A DNA stretch of 64,000 nt, taken from assembly GCA_002389665.1 (NCBI GenBank), contig DGNO01000006.1, positions 156,525 through 220,524 of the forward strand, in the 5' to 3' direction. The notes under the pieces are model-generated. The model was not told the DNA's origin and did not search any database. It saw only the letters and a list, made by a program, of their open reading frames with translations. The translations under genes were made by a program, and so were the position numbers. Each line of letters opens with the position of its first letter. Position 1 is the stretch's first letter. The DNA comes from Rhodobiaceae bacterium UBA4490 (GTDB lineage: Bacteria; Pseudomonadota; Alphaproteobacteria; Parvibaculales; Parvibaculaceae). Shown one piece after another: positions 36,452 through 45,808 of the stretch.

Positions 36452-37111
36452 TTACATACCCGCCACATAGTCGGGTTGGGCTTCGGGCGCCGCTTTCTGA
36501 AACGCGGGCAGCGCCGCACATTTTTCATTCAGTGCCTTGAGCCGCGGATAGGCGTCGAGCGTCATACCCGCCTGGCTCATGCGTGTCGCCTGTGCGGCAA
36601 GGCAAATTTCGGCAACAGTCGGATAATCGGCAAAAGCGAACTGGGTTTTCTCATCCCGTGCCTCGAGCGTTTTTTCAAGGCCGGACATGGCCTGATCCGC
36701 CCAATGCCGGAACCAGGCGTCGCGCTGCTCGTCTGAAAGCTTTAGCTCCCGACCGAGATAAAGAAGCACCCGCAGATTGTTGAGTGGATGCGCCTCGCTT
36801 GTGATCACAAGCGCAAAGGCCTTCGCCTGCGCGCGCGTAACAGGGTCTTCAGGATAAAGCGACGGCGCCGGCTTCAGCTCTTCTAAATAATCAATGATGG
36901 CGATGGACTGCGCGATGATCTGGCCGTCATGTTCGAGCGCGGGAATGAGCCGCTGCGGGTTGCGCGCCACCTGTTCCGGTGTCAGATGCTCCGCTGCGCC
37001 GGGGCGCAGATTGACTGAAACATACTCGTAGCCGAGCTCCTTGAGCGAGAGCGCGATACGCACCCGGTGTCCTGCCGAATTGCGGAAGAAATTATAAAGC
37101 CGAAGCACCAT
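36452..37111 (-). CDS. maiA: Maleylacetoacetate isomerase (zeta-class glutathione transferase)
   Basis: 219 residues. It isomerises maleylacetoacetate to fumarylacetoacetate in tyrosine and homogentisate breakdown. The N-terminal thioredoxin fold carries NFFRNSAGHRVRIALSLKEL, equivalent to the SSCSWRVRIAL zeta signature, although the usual Ser-Ser-Cys is Asn-Ser-Ala here; the second Ser is kept. LIPALEHDGQIIAQSIAIIDYLEE is the glutathione-binding segment. No other tyrosine-catabolism gene is nearby, so a general GST role is possible. Confidence 0.82.
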   Translation of the reverse strand: MVLRLYNFFRNSAGHRVRIALSLKELGYEYVSVNLRPGAAEHLTPEQVARNPQRLIPALEHDGQIIAQSIAIIDYLEELKPAPSLYPEDPVTRAQAKAFALVITSEAHPLNNLRVLLYLGRELKLSDEQRDAWFRHWADQAMSGLEKTLEARDEKTQFAFADYPTVAEICLAAQATRMSQAGMTLDAYPRLKALNEKCAALPAFQKAAPEAQPDYVAGM

Positions 37112-37125
37112 CCCGCGTGCCGCTT

Positions 37126-38499
37126 TTAAAAGGCGCGGGGGCGGAAGCTGGCCGGTGCGGGATCGATCAGCACGGGTCCGGAAGACTGCACCTCGAAGAC
37201 CGCAAGGCCGCGCTCATTCGTGCCGTCGGGCAGGAAACGGAAAATCCCGTCCACCCCGGCAAAGCCGTCCTCGATGAGCAGTGCCTCGCGGGTGAAATCG
37301 TCTTTGCCGGGCGCGCGCGCGAGCGCCGAGGTCAGGCTCACCGCATCGTAAGAGAGCGAGGCGATGAGCGGCGGCGTTTCCCCGAAATAAGAGCGGTAAC
37401 GGGCGGAGAAGGCATCGCGCGCCTCGCGCGGCGGGGCGGCGTACCAGCCGCCCTGCACGGCAGGCTCGAGCCGCGTTGAAGGATCGTCCCAAAGCCCGGT
37501 GCCGAGGAATTTCACCTTGCGCGGGTCGATGTCGAAATAGGGCAAAAGCGGCGCGGCGGATTTCAGCTCCGTGCCGCCCGCGGCCAAAAGCACCGCGTCG
37601 AAGGGCACATCGCCGATCGTGTCCCGCCCTTCAAGGCGTTTGAGGGCGGCGGTATCGCCCGCCTCCTTGAGCCGGGCTTTTTCCGCGCGCAGCGCCGCCC
37701 GCCGCTCGTCATAGCGGGCAAGGCGGCGGGCCGGATCGAACATGGCCTGGGCGTCGGCGGGATAGGTTTCCACCCGGTCGATCTGCAGCGCGCGGGCCGA
37801 GAGCGCCTGCAGGAACGCCGCGCGCACCCGCTCGCCATACGCCGTTTGCGGCAGGAAGGCGGCGAAGGTTTCGTAAGATTGCAGGCCTGCATAATCGATG
37901 ACGCGGGTGACGCTGTCTTCGGGCAGGAAGGACAGAAGATAGGTATTGCCGCCGGCCACATTGCTGTCCGTGGAAAAGGCGATGACGGGCACGCCGCGCG
38001 CCTCGGCGAGCGGGGCAACGGCGCTTACCGAATGGGCAAAGAGCGGCCCGAGAATGATTTCCGCCCCCTCGCGCAGCGCTTCTTCGGCGGCCGCTGCCGC
38101 GCCTGCCTCCGTGCCGCGCGTGTCTTTCGGCATCAGCAGAATATCGGCATTGCCGCTTTCAAAAAGCGCCATCTGGCCGGCATTCGCCAGTGCGTCCGCC
38201 ACGGCGCGCACATTGCTCTGCGAGGCGCCGAGCGGCAAAAGCAGGGCGACGCGCACCGGCTCGCGCCCTTCCATATGAGGCGGGGTAAGGAAAGAGCCCG
38301 TATCGAGTTTCGGCAGATCGGCGGGCGGCGGGGTCACGGCAATGGGCCGCTCGCCGGGCGGCGGCGTTACTTGCACGTCTTTGGGCGTTTGTCCGCAGCC
38401 GGAAAGGGCAAGCCCCGTACCGGCAAGGCCAAGAGAAAGAAGAAGAGAGCTGCTGCGTGCCGCGGAAAGAAGGGCGGAAACTGCCCGGGAAACCATCAT
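37126..38499 (-). CDS. Penicillin-binding protein activator, LpoA/LppC-like lipoprotein
   Basis: 457 residues. The lipoprotein signal ends at LALSGC (Cys near residue 35), followed by a Pro-rich linker and a two-lobed periplasmic-binding fold with RVALLLPLGASQSNVRAVAD near residue 82 and EIILGPLFAHSVSAVAPLAE near residue 146. This matches the C-terminal domain of LpoA, which in E. coli activates PBP1A from the outer membrane. The alphaproteobacterial forms regularly precede rsmI divergently, as here. Two Met codons at the start are equally possible. Confidence 0.88.
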   Translation of the reverse strand: MMVSRAVSALLSAARSSSLLLSLGLAGTGLALSGCGQTPKDVQVTPPPGERPIAVTPPPADLPKLDTGSFLTPPHMEGREPVRVALLLPLGASQSNVRAVADALANAGQMALFESGNADILLMPKDTRGTEAGAAAAAEEALREGAEIILGPLFAHSVSAVAPLAEARGVPVIAFSTDSNVAGGNTYLLSFLPEDSVTRVIDYAGLQSYETFAAFLPQTAYGERVRAAFLQALSARALQIDRVETYPADAQAMFDPARRLARYDERRAALRAEKARLKEAGDTAALKRLEGRDTIGDVPFDAVLLAAGGTELKSAAPLLPYFDIDPRKVKFLGTGLWDDPSTRLEPAVQGGWYAAPPREARDAFSARYRSYFGETPPLIASLSYDAVSLTSALARAPGKDDFTREALLIEDGFAGVDGIFRFLPDGTNERGLAVFEVQSSGPVLIDPAPASFRPRAF

Positions 38500-38724
38500 C
38501 TTGTAAAACCGCCCGAATTACCCGGAGCCGGCATCTGCCTCCGGCTCCTGAACCTGTTCTCAAACTGCATCTGGCGCGCAGCCTAGCGCATTTTCCCGCG
38601 AAGGTGGACCCGTTTTGCATAAGGAGCCCCGCCCCCGCGCGCCGGTGATTGCGCTTTTCTCTATTGCCGGGCACTTTGGCGCCTTGATGACGAAAACTGG
38701 ATTTCTTCCAGGCAAGGGTGCTCC

Positions 38725-39600
38725 GTGACAGATAAGAAACAGGCACTAGCGCCGCGCGGGGCCCTCGCCCCCGGCCTTTATGTCACCGCAACGCCGATCG
38801 GCAACGCGGGAGACATCTCCCTGCGCGCGCTCGATGTGCTCGCCAAAGCCGATGCGGTGCTTTGCGAGGACACGCGCGTCACCGGCGGGCTGATGCAGAT
38901 CCACGGGCTGAAAGTGCAGCTCCTGCCTTACCATGAGCATAATGCCGCCGAAATGCGCCCGCGTATCCTCGCCCGCCTGGCGCGGGGCGAGGCTTTGGCG
39001 CTGGTCTCCGATGCCGGGATGCCGCTCATTTCCGATCCGGGCTATAAGCTCGTACGCGCGGTGCAGGAGGAAGGACATACTGTGACCTGTCTGCCCGGCG
39101 CTTCTTCCGTGCTGGCGGGGCTTGTTCTTTCCGGTCTTCCCTCCGACCGGTTTTTCTTTTCAGGTTTCCTGCCACCTAAAGAAGCCGCGCGCCGCACGGT
39201 GCTTGAAGAGCTGAAAAATATTCCCGCCACGCTGATCTTTCTCGAAAGCCCGCGCCGGCTCGCCGCCTGCCTGAAAGATATGGCGGATGTGTTCGGTCCC
39301 CGCGAGGCGGCGGTGACGCGCGAGCTCACAAAGAAATTCGAAGAGGTGCGCCGCGCGGGCCTTGCTGAGCTTGCCGCTCATTATGAAGAGGCGGGCGCAC
39401 CCAAGGGCGAGATCGTGCTGGTGGTCGGCCCGCCGGACAAAACCGGGCCCGAGGCAGGCGATCTCGACACACTGCTTGCCTCGGCCATGGACGAACTCTC
39501 ACTCAAAGAAGCGGTAAAGGAAGTCACCGAAATGACCGGCCTGCCGCGCAAGGAGGTGTACCGCCGCGCGCTCGAGCTGAAAGAGAGCGGGCGGGAATGA
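38725..39600 (+). CDS. rsmI: 16S rRNA (cytidine1402-2'-O)-methyltransferase RsmI
   Basis: 291 residues. It methylates the ribose of C1402 in the decoding centre. The tetrapyrrole methylase fold is clear: GLYVTATPIGNAGDISLRAL near residue 17, DAVLCEDTRVTGGLM, LVSDAGMPLISDPGY near residue 93, and ESPRRLAACL. The start is GTG 38725. Its stop overlaps the yraN start by 4 nt (ATGA), so the pair is coupled. Confidence 0.96.
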   Translation: MTDKKQALAPRGALAPGLYVTATPIGNAGDISLRALDVLAKADAVLCEDTRVTGGLMQIHGLKVQLLPYHEHNAAEMRPRILARLARGEALALVSDAGMPLISDPGYKLVRAVQEEGHTVTCLPGASSVLAGLVLSGLPSDRFFFSGFLPPKEAARRTVLEELKNIPATLIFLESPRRLAACLKDMADVFGPREAAVTRELTKKFEEVRRAGLAELAAHYEEAGAPKGEIVLVVGPPDKTGPEAGDLDTLLASAMDELSLKEAVKEVTEMTGLPRKEVYRRALELKESGRE

Positions 39601-39968
39601 GCGAGGCGCGCCGCAAGACGCAGCGCCAGGAAGCACAGCGTAGAGGTGCACGCGCCGAAACGATTGCCCTTTGGTGGCTGCGGGCGAAAGGCTACCGCCT
39701 GCTCGCGCGCAATTACCGGCGCGGGGTCGGCGAGGCCGATCTCGTCATGACGCGCGGCAAGCTTCTTGTCTTTGTCGAGGTCAAGCGCCGGGAGGATAAG
39801 GCGGCGGCGGGCGAGGCGATCCAGCCGCGCCAGCAAGCGCGCATTGCAAGGGCGGCGGAAGCCTTTATCGCTCAACATAAGACGCATTGGGGAAAAGACA
39901 TCCGCTTCGATGCGGTGCTGATTTCCCCGCGCGCCCTGCCCCGCCATATCGAAGATGCCTGGCGTTAA
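39597..39968 (+). CDS. yraN: YraN family protein (UPF0102), putative nuclease fold
   Basis: 123 residues. The family core is present: WLRAKGYRLLARNYRRGVGEADLVM and LVFVEVKRREDKAAAGEAI, an Asp...ExK arrangement as in Holliday-junction-resolvase-like nucleases. Catalysis is not proven for the family. It overlaps rsmI by 4 nt. In most alphaproteobacteria gshB follows soon after; here gshB is about 13 kb away, with the nitrogen-oxide genes between. Confidence 0.93.
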   Translation: MSEARRKTQRQEAQRRGARAETIALWWLRAKGYRLLARNYRRGVGEADLVMTRGKLLVFVEVKRREDKAAAGEAIQPRQQARIARAAEAFIAQHKTHWGKDIRFDAVLISPRALPRHIEDAWR

Positions 39969-39977
39969 GCCGCTCTC

Positions 39978-40637
39978 TTATTGCGGCGCGCGGGCGACGA
40001 TAAAGGGCCGCCAGTCGTTTTTCTTTACGCTGTGATACGCGGTTTCCTCGATGCTGAATCCGGCGGCGCGGATCGCGTCCTCAAGCGAAGCGGCGGTGAG
40101 CGAGGTGACGGAGGGCGCTTTGCCGAAAAGCTGCATCACCGGAATGGCAAGATGAATGAGCGGGCGGAGGAGCGGATTGACCTCGCCGATGCAAGGCGTT
40201 TTGGAAATGAAGAGCCCGCCCGGCGCAAGCAGTGCGCGAATATGGGCCAGGGCTCCCGGTAGATCGCCCGCCAGATGAATGTAGTTGAACCCCAGAATAA
40301 TGTCATAGCAGTCCGGTTCTTCGGCGAGCGTTTCGGCGGTGGCGGCGCGGAAGCGGAGGCGCAGGGCAAGATCGCGGTTCTCGGCATCTGCCAGCTTTTC
40401 TTTCGCGATGGCGATCATTTCCCCGGATATATCGGTGCCAAGATAACTCTCGGCGGCATCCGCCAGGCGCAGCGCCGCCGTGCCCGTGCCGCAGCCAAGC
40501 TCCAGCACCCGCGCGCCAGGCGGCGTCAGTTCGCGCACGCGGGTGAGCGTTCTGGCAAAGGCCTCCTCATCGGCGATAGCGGAAGCGGCGTATTTGCGCG
40601 CGGCCTTGTCCCAGAACCGCCGGTCTTTCTCGCTCAT
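39978..40637 (-). CDS. Class I SAM-dependent methyltransferase
   Basis: 219 residues. The SAM-binding motif I is ARVLELGCGTGTAALRLAD near residue 45, followed by SYLGTDISGEMIAIAKEKL (motif post-I) and DIILGFNYIHL (motif II). The N-terminus FWDKAARKYAASAI resembles small-molecule or quinone-type methyltransferases. The substrate is unknown. It starts the non-conserved region that follows yraN. Confidence 0.85.
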   Translation of the reverse strand: MSEKDRRFWDKAARKYAASAIADEEAFARTLTRVRELTPPGARVLELGCGTGTAALRLADAAESYLGTDISGEMIAIAKEKLADAENRDLALRLRFRAATAETLAEEPDCYDIILGFNYIHLAGDLPGALAHIRALLAPGGLFISKTPCIGEVNPLLRPLIHLAIPVMQLFGKAPSVTSLTAASLEDAIRAAGFSIEETAYHSVKKNDWRPFIVARAPQ

Positions 40638-40771
40638 TCTTTCTCATCCCCATTGCGCCCCATTGCGTATAGCGCTTTTCATATAAGTACCCCGCCGCGC
40701 TTTCCTATGTAAGTATGCAGACAGGCTTGCCGCGCAGGTCAGCGCGCTTTGCAAAGACAGGGGAGATGGGG

Positions 40772-41458
40772 ATGCTCGCGCCGATCGGAGAAGAGATATG
40801 GACGGCGGAAGGGCCGGAAGTTGAGGTTGCCGGTTTCCATTATCCTCTCCGCATGGCGGTAATCCGCTTGGGCGGCGGGAGCCTTTTCATCTGGTCGCCC
40901 GTTGCGCTGGACAAAGGCGTGCGGGAAGACGTGGCGGCCTTGGGCACGGTGCGTTTTCTCGTAGCGCCCAATTCCCTCCATCATCTTTATCTTGCAGAGT
41001 GGAAGAGCGCCTTTCCGGAGGCTGAGATCTGGGGGCCCGCGCGCCTCGCCGCAAAACGCAAAGACCTTACCTTTGATGGCATCCTGGAAGATGCGCCGCC
41101 TGCCGCCTGGGAAGGGGAGATCGACCAGGTGCTCGTCACCGGCAATCTCATCACCGATGAGGCGGTGTTCTTTCATGAAAAAAGCGGCACGGTGATTTTC
41201 ACCGACCTCTTGCAGCATTTCCCGCCCGGCTGGTTTTCCGGCTGGCGGGCGCTGATCGCAAAGCTCGATCTGATGACGGGCGATGAGCCCCATGTGCCGC
41301 GCAAATTCCGCCGCGCTTTCATCCGCCGCCGCGCCGCGCGCGAGGCGCTCCGCCGGGTGCTCGCTTGGCCCGCCTCCCAGGTACTGATGGCCCATGGCGC
41401 GCCCGTGCGCACCGGTGCGCGCACCTTTCTGGAGCGCGCCTTCCGCTGGCTTTTTTGA
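40772..41458 (+). CDS. DUF4336 protein (metallo-beta-lactamase-like fold)
   Basis: 228 residues. It opens with MLAPIGEEIWTAEGPEVEVAG and contains VRFLVAPNSLHHLYLAEWKSAFPEAEIWGPARLA (across 70-105), where the HHLYL segment is the DUF4336 hallmark. A later LMAHGAPV resembles the end of metallo-hydrolase domains, though full metal ligands are not evident. ATG 40772 has GGGAG 6 nt upstream; other starts at 40715 and 40766 are less well placed. Function is unknown. Confidence 0.78.
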   Translation: MLAPIGEEIWTAEGPEVEVAGFHYPLRMAVIRLGGGSLFIWSPVALDKGVREDVAALGTVRFLVAPNSLHHLYLAEWKSAFPEAEIWGPARLAAKRKDLTFDGILEDAPPAAWEGEIDQVLVTGNLITDEAVFFHEKSGTVIFTDLLQHFPPGWFSGWRALIAKLDLMTGDEPHVPRKFRRAFIRRRAAREALRRVLAWPASQVLMAHGAPVRTGARTFLERAFRWLF

Positions 41459-41470
41459 CTGGCGGGATTG

Positions 41471-41872
41471 TTAGAGAAGCAGCGCGAAGACGCCCAGCGG
41501 GTCATGGGCGCGGGCGACGGAGACAATATAAAGATAAAGCGCAAGCGCGGCGAGCCAGAAACCGAGCCGTGCGCGCGGGGTCTTGGCGTATTTCAGCCCA
41601 TAGGCGCCGAGCACGATATAGATGATGAGCAGTGTGACCTTCACGGTCAGCCAGTGATCGGCGATAGGATATTGCTGCAGGATGACGGTCAGCATCATCG
41701 CGGAGGTGAGCAGCACCGTGTCGACCGTGTAGCTTGTAAAGCGCACCGGCGCGGCCATCGGCCAGCTTGCTTTAAAAGCGTGCAGCCCCACCCCCCGCAA
41801 GAAGAAGATGAGGCCGCTCAGGATGACGGAGCCGATATGCACGGCGCGGATCTCAAAATAAAACTCGATCAT
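41471..41872 (-). CDS. SirB2-family membrane protein
   Basis: 133 residues with four membrane helices (about 10-28, 48-68, 75-95, 105-130). Conserved SirB2 landmarks include the HIGSVILSGLIFFLRG start, the TLL-type second helix and HWLTVKVTLLIIYIVLGAYGL. Function is poorly known. It sits 47 nt downstream of norZ on the same strand and may be co-transcribed. The partner-named SirB1-like gene lies separately at 51.9 kb. Confidence 0.82.
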   Translation of the reverse strand: MIEFYFEIRAVHIGSVILSGLIFFLRGVGLHAFKASWPMAAPVRFTSYTVDTVLLTSAMMLTVILQQYPIADHWLTVKVTLLIIYIVLGAYGLKYAKTPRARLGFWLAALALYLYIVSVARAHDPLGVFALLL

Positions 41873-41919
41873 TTCAAAATCCTGCCGTGCATACCGTTGT
41901 TACGCAACATGCGCGGGCC

Positions 41920-44214
41920 TTATGCCCGGGCCTTGGTGGTTGCCGCGCGTTCTTCTTCTTCCGTCGGCACGCCCTGATAGCGCGGACGCACCCAGAGCCC
42001 GATCACGAAGACCACGAGGGCCAGCGCGCCGATGGAGAAGATCGTGTCGCCCGGTACCCGCATCCAGACCAGAAGGTCGACAATGGGCTGCTGCATGAAT
42101 TCCGCCGAGCGGGCCGACCAATAACCGTTATTGATCGCCTCGATCAGCTGCATCGTGCCGAGCGGCAGAAGCGTGAAGAGCGCCATCATCGCAAGGCCCA
42201 CATTGAAGCTCCAGAAGGAGACTTTCAGCAACCCTTCGTTCCAGGCAAGCTCGGGTTTGAGCCCGCGCAGGCAGAAGAGCACGAGGCCGATCCCCAGCAT
42301 CCCGTAGACCCCGAAGAGCGCCGTGTGCCCATGCAGCGGGGTGAGGTTCAGCCCTTGCATGTAATAGAGCGAGAGCGGCGGGTTGATGAGGAAGCCGAAG
42401 AGCCCTGCCCCCACGAGGTTCCAGAAGGAAACCGCGAGGAAGAACATGATCGGCCAGCGGTAGCGTTCCATCCAGGGCGTTGCCTTGCTCAGGCGGAACG
42501 TGTGATAGGCCTCGAAGCCGATATAGGCGAGCGGCACCACTTCAAGGGCGGAGAAACTTGCGCCCAGCGCCAGCACCACGGTGGGCGTGCCGGCGAAGTA
42601 GAGGTGGTGCAAGGTGCCGAGCACGCCGCCTGCCATGAAGATGATGGTGGCGAAGAGCACGGCGACCGTCGCCGTCTGCAATTTGAGAAGGCCGAGCCGC
42701 GTGAAAAGGAACGCGATCACGGCGGTGGCGAAGACTTCGAAGAACCCTTCCACCCACAGATGGACGAGCCACCAGCGCCAATATTCGACCATCGAGATAT
42801 GCGTATTCTCGCCCCAGGCCAGCGCCGCCCCGAAGAAAAGGCCGATGGCGACGGTGGAAAGGAAAAGAAGGCCCGTGATCGAGCGGCCCGGTGCCCCCGG
42901 CCGCAGCGCCGGCCAGAGCGCCCGCCCGACAAGCACGAGCCAGAGCACGAGCCCGATAAAGAGGAAGATCTGCCAGAAGCGGCCCATATCCGCATATTCC
43001 CAGCCCTGATGGCCGAACCAGAAATTGTTCTCAAGGCCGAGCGTCTGCATCACCGCGAACCATTGCCCGGCAAAGGAGCCGACGACGATGATGATGAGGC
43101 AGATCCAGAGGAAGTTGACGCCGAGCCGCTGATAGGGCGGCTCATAGCCGGAAATGGCGGGCGCAATGTAAAGCCCGGTGCCGAGCCAGGCGGTTGCGAT
43201 CCAGAGCACCGCAAGCTGTGTGTGCCAGGTGCGGCTCAGCGAATAGGGCAGCACATTGGCAAGCTCGAAGCCGTATTGCACCTGGCCTTCGACCTGATAA
43301 TGCGCGGTGATGGCGCCGAGTAATATCTGCACGAGAAAGAGCGCGAGCAGCACCCAGAAATATTTCGCCGTGGCGCTCATCGAGGGCGTGACCACTGTGC
43401 CGCGCATGGGATCGAAGGGCGGCAGATCGTGCGGCTCTTCTTCGCGCCCATGAGAGACGGCGTAATGCCAGCCTAAAAGCCCGATCCCGGCCAGGAGGAA
43501 GAGCACCGAGAAGGCCGACCAGACGAAGGAACTGGCGGGCGGGCGGTTTTCGATCAGGGGCTCGCTCGGCCAGTTATTCGTGTAGGTGATCGTGTCACCC
43601 GGCCGCTCCGTCCCGGCGGCCCAGGCGGTCCACCAGAAGAAGGCGCCGAGCGCTTTGCGGTGATCGGCATCCGGCACCGTGTCGTCTTTCATCGCATAGG
43701 CTTCGCGCAAGGGTTCGAAGGCGGGATCGTTGCCGAAGAGCTGTTCGTAATGACCCGAGACTTTCTCGATGGCGCGGGCGCGTTCCTCGGCAAGCGTGAT
43801 GGTGCCGGTGGCAGGGTCATAGGTATTGGTGCGGAAGAGCCCTTCGAGGCGGCCTTTGAGTGCTGCCTGGCGTTCGGGAGAAAGCGCTGCATAATTTTCC
43901 GCGCCTTCTTCCGCCGCCCAGGCATTGAGCACCGCCATGATTTCGCGGTGCAGCCAGTCGGCGCTCCAGTCGGGCGCCACATAGCCGCCATGCCCCCAGA
44001 TCGAGCCGAGCTGCATACCGCCCATGGATTGCCAGACCCGCCGGCCGAGCTCCATATCGGCGCGGGTATAAATCGTCTCGCCCGAGGTGGAGACCACCTG
44101 CTCGGGCATGGGCGGGGCTTTTTGATAAATCTCGCGGCCCATCAGCAAAAGCACGCTGAAACTGGCAACGAGAAGAATGGCGAGGGATATCCAGAGTTTT
44201 TTTGTATTGGTCAT
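41920..44214 (-). CDS. norZ: Quinol-dependent nitric oxide reductase (qNor)
   Basis: 764 residues. It reduces two NO to N2O with electrons from quinol. Being a single chain with a long soluble N-terminal insert after the first helix (about 40-225) marks it as qNor rather than NorB of the cytochrome c type; no norC is present. The oxidase-like core has the haem and FeB histidines in SRTWHTQLAVLW, LVHLWVEGFFEVFATAV (His plus the catalytic Glu), GTLHHLYFAG (adjacent His ligands) and LTPLHGHTALFGVYG. It probably has an extended leader. Role: detoxify or respire NO produced by NirK. Confidence 0.95.
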   Translation of the reverse strand: MTNTKKLWISLAILLVASFSVLLLMGREIYQKAPPMPEQVVSTSGETIYTRADMELGRRVWQSMGGMQLGSIWGHGGYVAPDWSADWLHREIMAVLNAWAAEEGAENYAALSPERQAALKGRLEGLFRTNTYDPATGTITLAEERARAIEKVSGHYEQLFGNDPAFEPLREAYAMKDDTVPDADHRKALGAFFWWTAWAAGTERPGDTITYTNNWPSEPLIENRPPASSFVWSAFSVLFLLAGIGLLGWHYAVSHGREEEPHDLPPFDPMRGTVVTPSMSATAKYFWVLLALFLVQILLGAITAHYQVEGQVQYGFELANVLPYSLSRTWHTQLAVLWIATAWLGTGLYIAPAISGYEPPYQRLGVNFLWICLIIIVVGSFAGQWFAVMQTLGLENNFWFGHQGWEYADMGRFWQIFLFIGLVLWLVLVGRALWPALRPGAPGRSITGLLFLSTVAIGLFFGAALAWGENTHISMVEYWRWWLVHLWVEGFFEVFATAVIAFLFTRLGLLKLQTATVAVLFATIIFMAGGVLGTLHHLYFAGTPTVVLALGASFSALEVVPLAYIGFEAYHTFRLSKATPWMERYRWPIMFFLAVSFWNLVGAGLFGFLINPPLSLYYMQGLNLTPLHGHTALFGVYGMLGIGLVLFCLRGLKPELAWNEGLLKVSFWSFNVGLAMMALFTLLPLGTMQLIEAINNGYWSARSAEFMQQPIVDLLVWMRVPGDTIFSIGALALVVFVIGLWVRPRYQGVPTEEEERAATTKARA

Positions 44215-44558
44215 GGCAAGCGCTCTCTCGTTCCTCTGGCCTTGCGGCCGTTAGATGTCCGTCAGGCCCGTGCGGGCCGGGTGAGATCTGTTGCTGCCGG
44301 GTGGTGGTATCGGCGCGTTTTGTCCGACGGCACCAAGCGGTGCGATACGCGGTACGCTTCTGATGAAGGGGAAATGCGGGTAAGGCCGCACGCACGGGAG
44401 GGCCCCGCGCTGCCTGGAAAGAGCGCCGGGGCGCCTTGCGGGAGCGGCCGACATTTCTCCCGATAGGAAAATTGACACAAGTCCTTTCGGCCCGTCCAGT
44501 GCGGGCGGGGAATTTCCAGGTGGTTTGATAGAAATATTTATCCGTGTGCGGTGCAAAA
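44215..44558. other. Intergenic region upstream of norZ
   Basis: About 344 nt with no gene. The region must carry the norZ promoter. Two imperfect FNR/Dnr-like sites were noticed: TTGTC-N4-GGCAC (44320-44333), centred about 112 nt before norZ, and TTGAC-N4-GTCCT (44472-44485). Each matches only one half-site well. No NsrR-like palindrome was seen here. Confidence 0.4.
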
Positions 44559-45755
44559 TTATCCCGCCTTTCCTTTGCGCGCCGCAGCAAGAAGCGGCGC
44601 AAAGAGAATGACGAAACCGCCAAAGGCGCCGATCCAGCCAAACGCGCTGAGATAAAGGAGCGTTTGCGGCGCATCCGAGATCGACATGAACAGCCGCGCG
44701 AAGGGAGCAAGCACGATGAGAACGTAGATAAGCGCAAGGCCGCGCCCTGCCGTCAAAGGATGGCCCGTATGGCCGAGCGCGGCGCGGCTCATCACCGCCA
44801 GCGTCATGACGCCCATCGCGCCGATGGTCCAGGCATGAAGCCCGTCGCCGTAAAAGAGAAAGGCGGGAAAGAAATGCGCGGCGGCAAGCGCGAAGAAACC
44901 GAGCGGCACAAAGAGATAGCCTGCGTGGAGCACGCTCACGAGCGGTTCGGCAAAACTGCGCTCGCCTGCCCAGCGGGCAAGCCGGAGAAGATGAAAGCTT
45001 CCTGCGATCAGGCAAAGCCAGGCGGTCGCCGCCTCAAAAGGAAGTGCGATCCAGCTCAAGAGCGCGATGCCTGCCGCCACCATCGCGGTAATATCGAACC
45101 GGTTGAAGGGCGCGGGGAGCCGTCCCTCCCCTTGCTTCACGAGCCAGTTGCGCGTGAAGCTTGGAATGATGCGCCCGCCGATCAGCATGATGAGAAAGAG
45201 AATGGCGCCGGTGCCGAGCCGCGCGCCATAGCCGTAAGCCGCGCCGGGCTGCATGGCTTCCACATGATAAAGCACGTTGCCGGCGCCGAGCAGACAGAGC
45301 AGCACGAGGACTTTCAGGTTGCGCCAGTTCTTGCCCGCGATCACTTCCCGCCCGATCACGGCGGCAAGGGTGAAGAGAAAAGCGGCATCGATGACGGCGG
45401 CGACCGGCCCGCCGGTAAAGGCGGAAAAGAAAAGCGCGAGGCGCCCGGCGAGCCAGAGCAGTACAAGCGCCAGAAGCGGCGCGCCGGTTATGGGCAGATG
45501 GCCCGTCCAGTTCGGCACGGCGGTGAGCAGGAACCCGGCAATGACGGCGGGAATATAGCCATAGAGCATTTCATGGACATGCCAGTCCGCGGGGGCGAGG
45601 TGACTGGGAAGCGTCAGGCCGCCCGATACCATGAGAATCCAGAGACAAAGCGCCAAAACGGCCCACATTCCGGCAAAGAGAAAGAAGGGCCGGAAGCCGA
45701 AGCTGAGCAATGCCGGTCCCTGATAGGCGCGTATCCGCTTGGCTGACGATGTCAT
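44559..45755 (-). CDS. nnrS: NnrS family haem-copper membrane protein
   Basis: 398 residues with about 12 membrane helices. Family motifs: FRPFFLFAGMWAVLAL near residue 22, WHVHEMLYGYIPAVIAGFLLTAVPNWTG near residue 58, and later histidine-bearing helices including ALGHTGHPL. NnrS has been linked to protection against NO and iron-nitrosyl species rather than to NO reduction itself. An NsrR-like palindrome lies 54-77 nt upstream. It precedes norZ on the same strand but a 344 nt gap suggests a separate promoter for norZ. Confidence 0.92.
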   Translation of the reverse strand: MTSSAKRIRAYQGPALLSFGFRPFFLFAGMWAVLALCLWILMVSGGLTLPSHLAPADWHVHEMLYGYIPAVIAGFLLTAVPNWTGHLPITGAPLLALVLLWLAGRLALFFSAFTGGPVAAVIDAAFLFTLAAVIGREVIAGKNWRNLKVLVLLCLLGAGNVLYHVEAMQPGAAYGYGARLGTGAILFLIMLIGGRIIPSFTRNWLVKQGEGRLPAPFNRFDITAMVAAGIALLSWIALPFEAATAWLCLIAGSFHLLRLARWAGERSFAEPLVSVLHAGYLFVPLGFFALAAAHFFPAFLFYGDGLHAWTIGAMGVMTLAVMSRAALGHTGHPLTAGRGLALIYVLIVLAPFARLFMSISDAPQTLLYLSAFGWIGAFGGFVILFAPLLAAARKGKAG

Positions 45756-45808
45756 GCGCGGCTCCTGAGAACAGGCGGGACACCCGGCAGGAAAGGCTGG
45801 GTGCGTAA

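Noticed and set aside
41887..45746. Long plus-strand open frames opposite norZ and nnrS.
   Set aside because: Low-complexity, His/Glu/Arg-rich translations with no domain; shadows of membrane-protein genes on the other strand.
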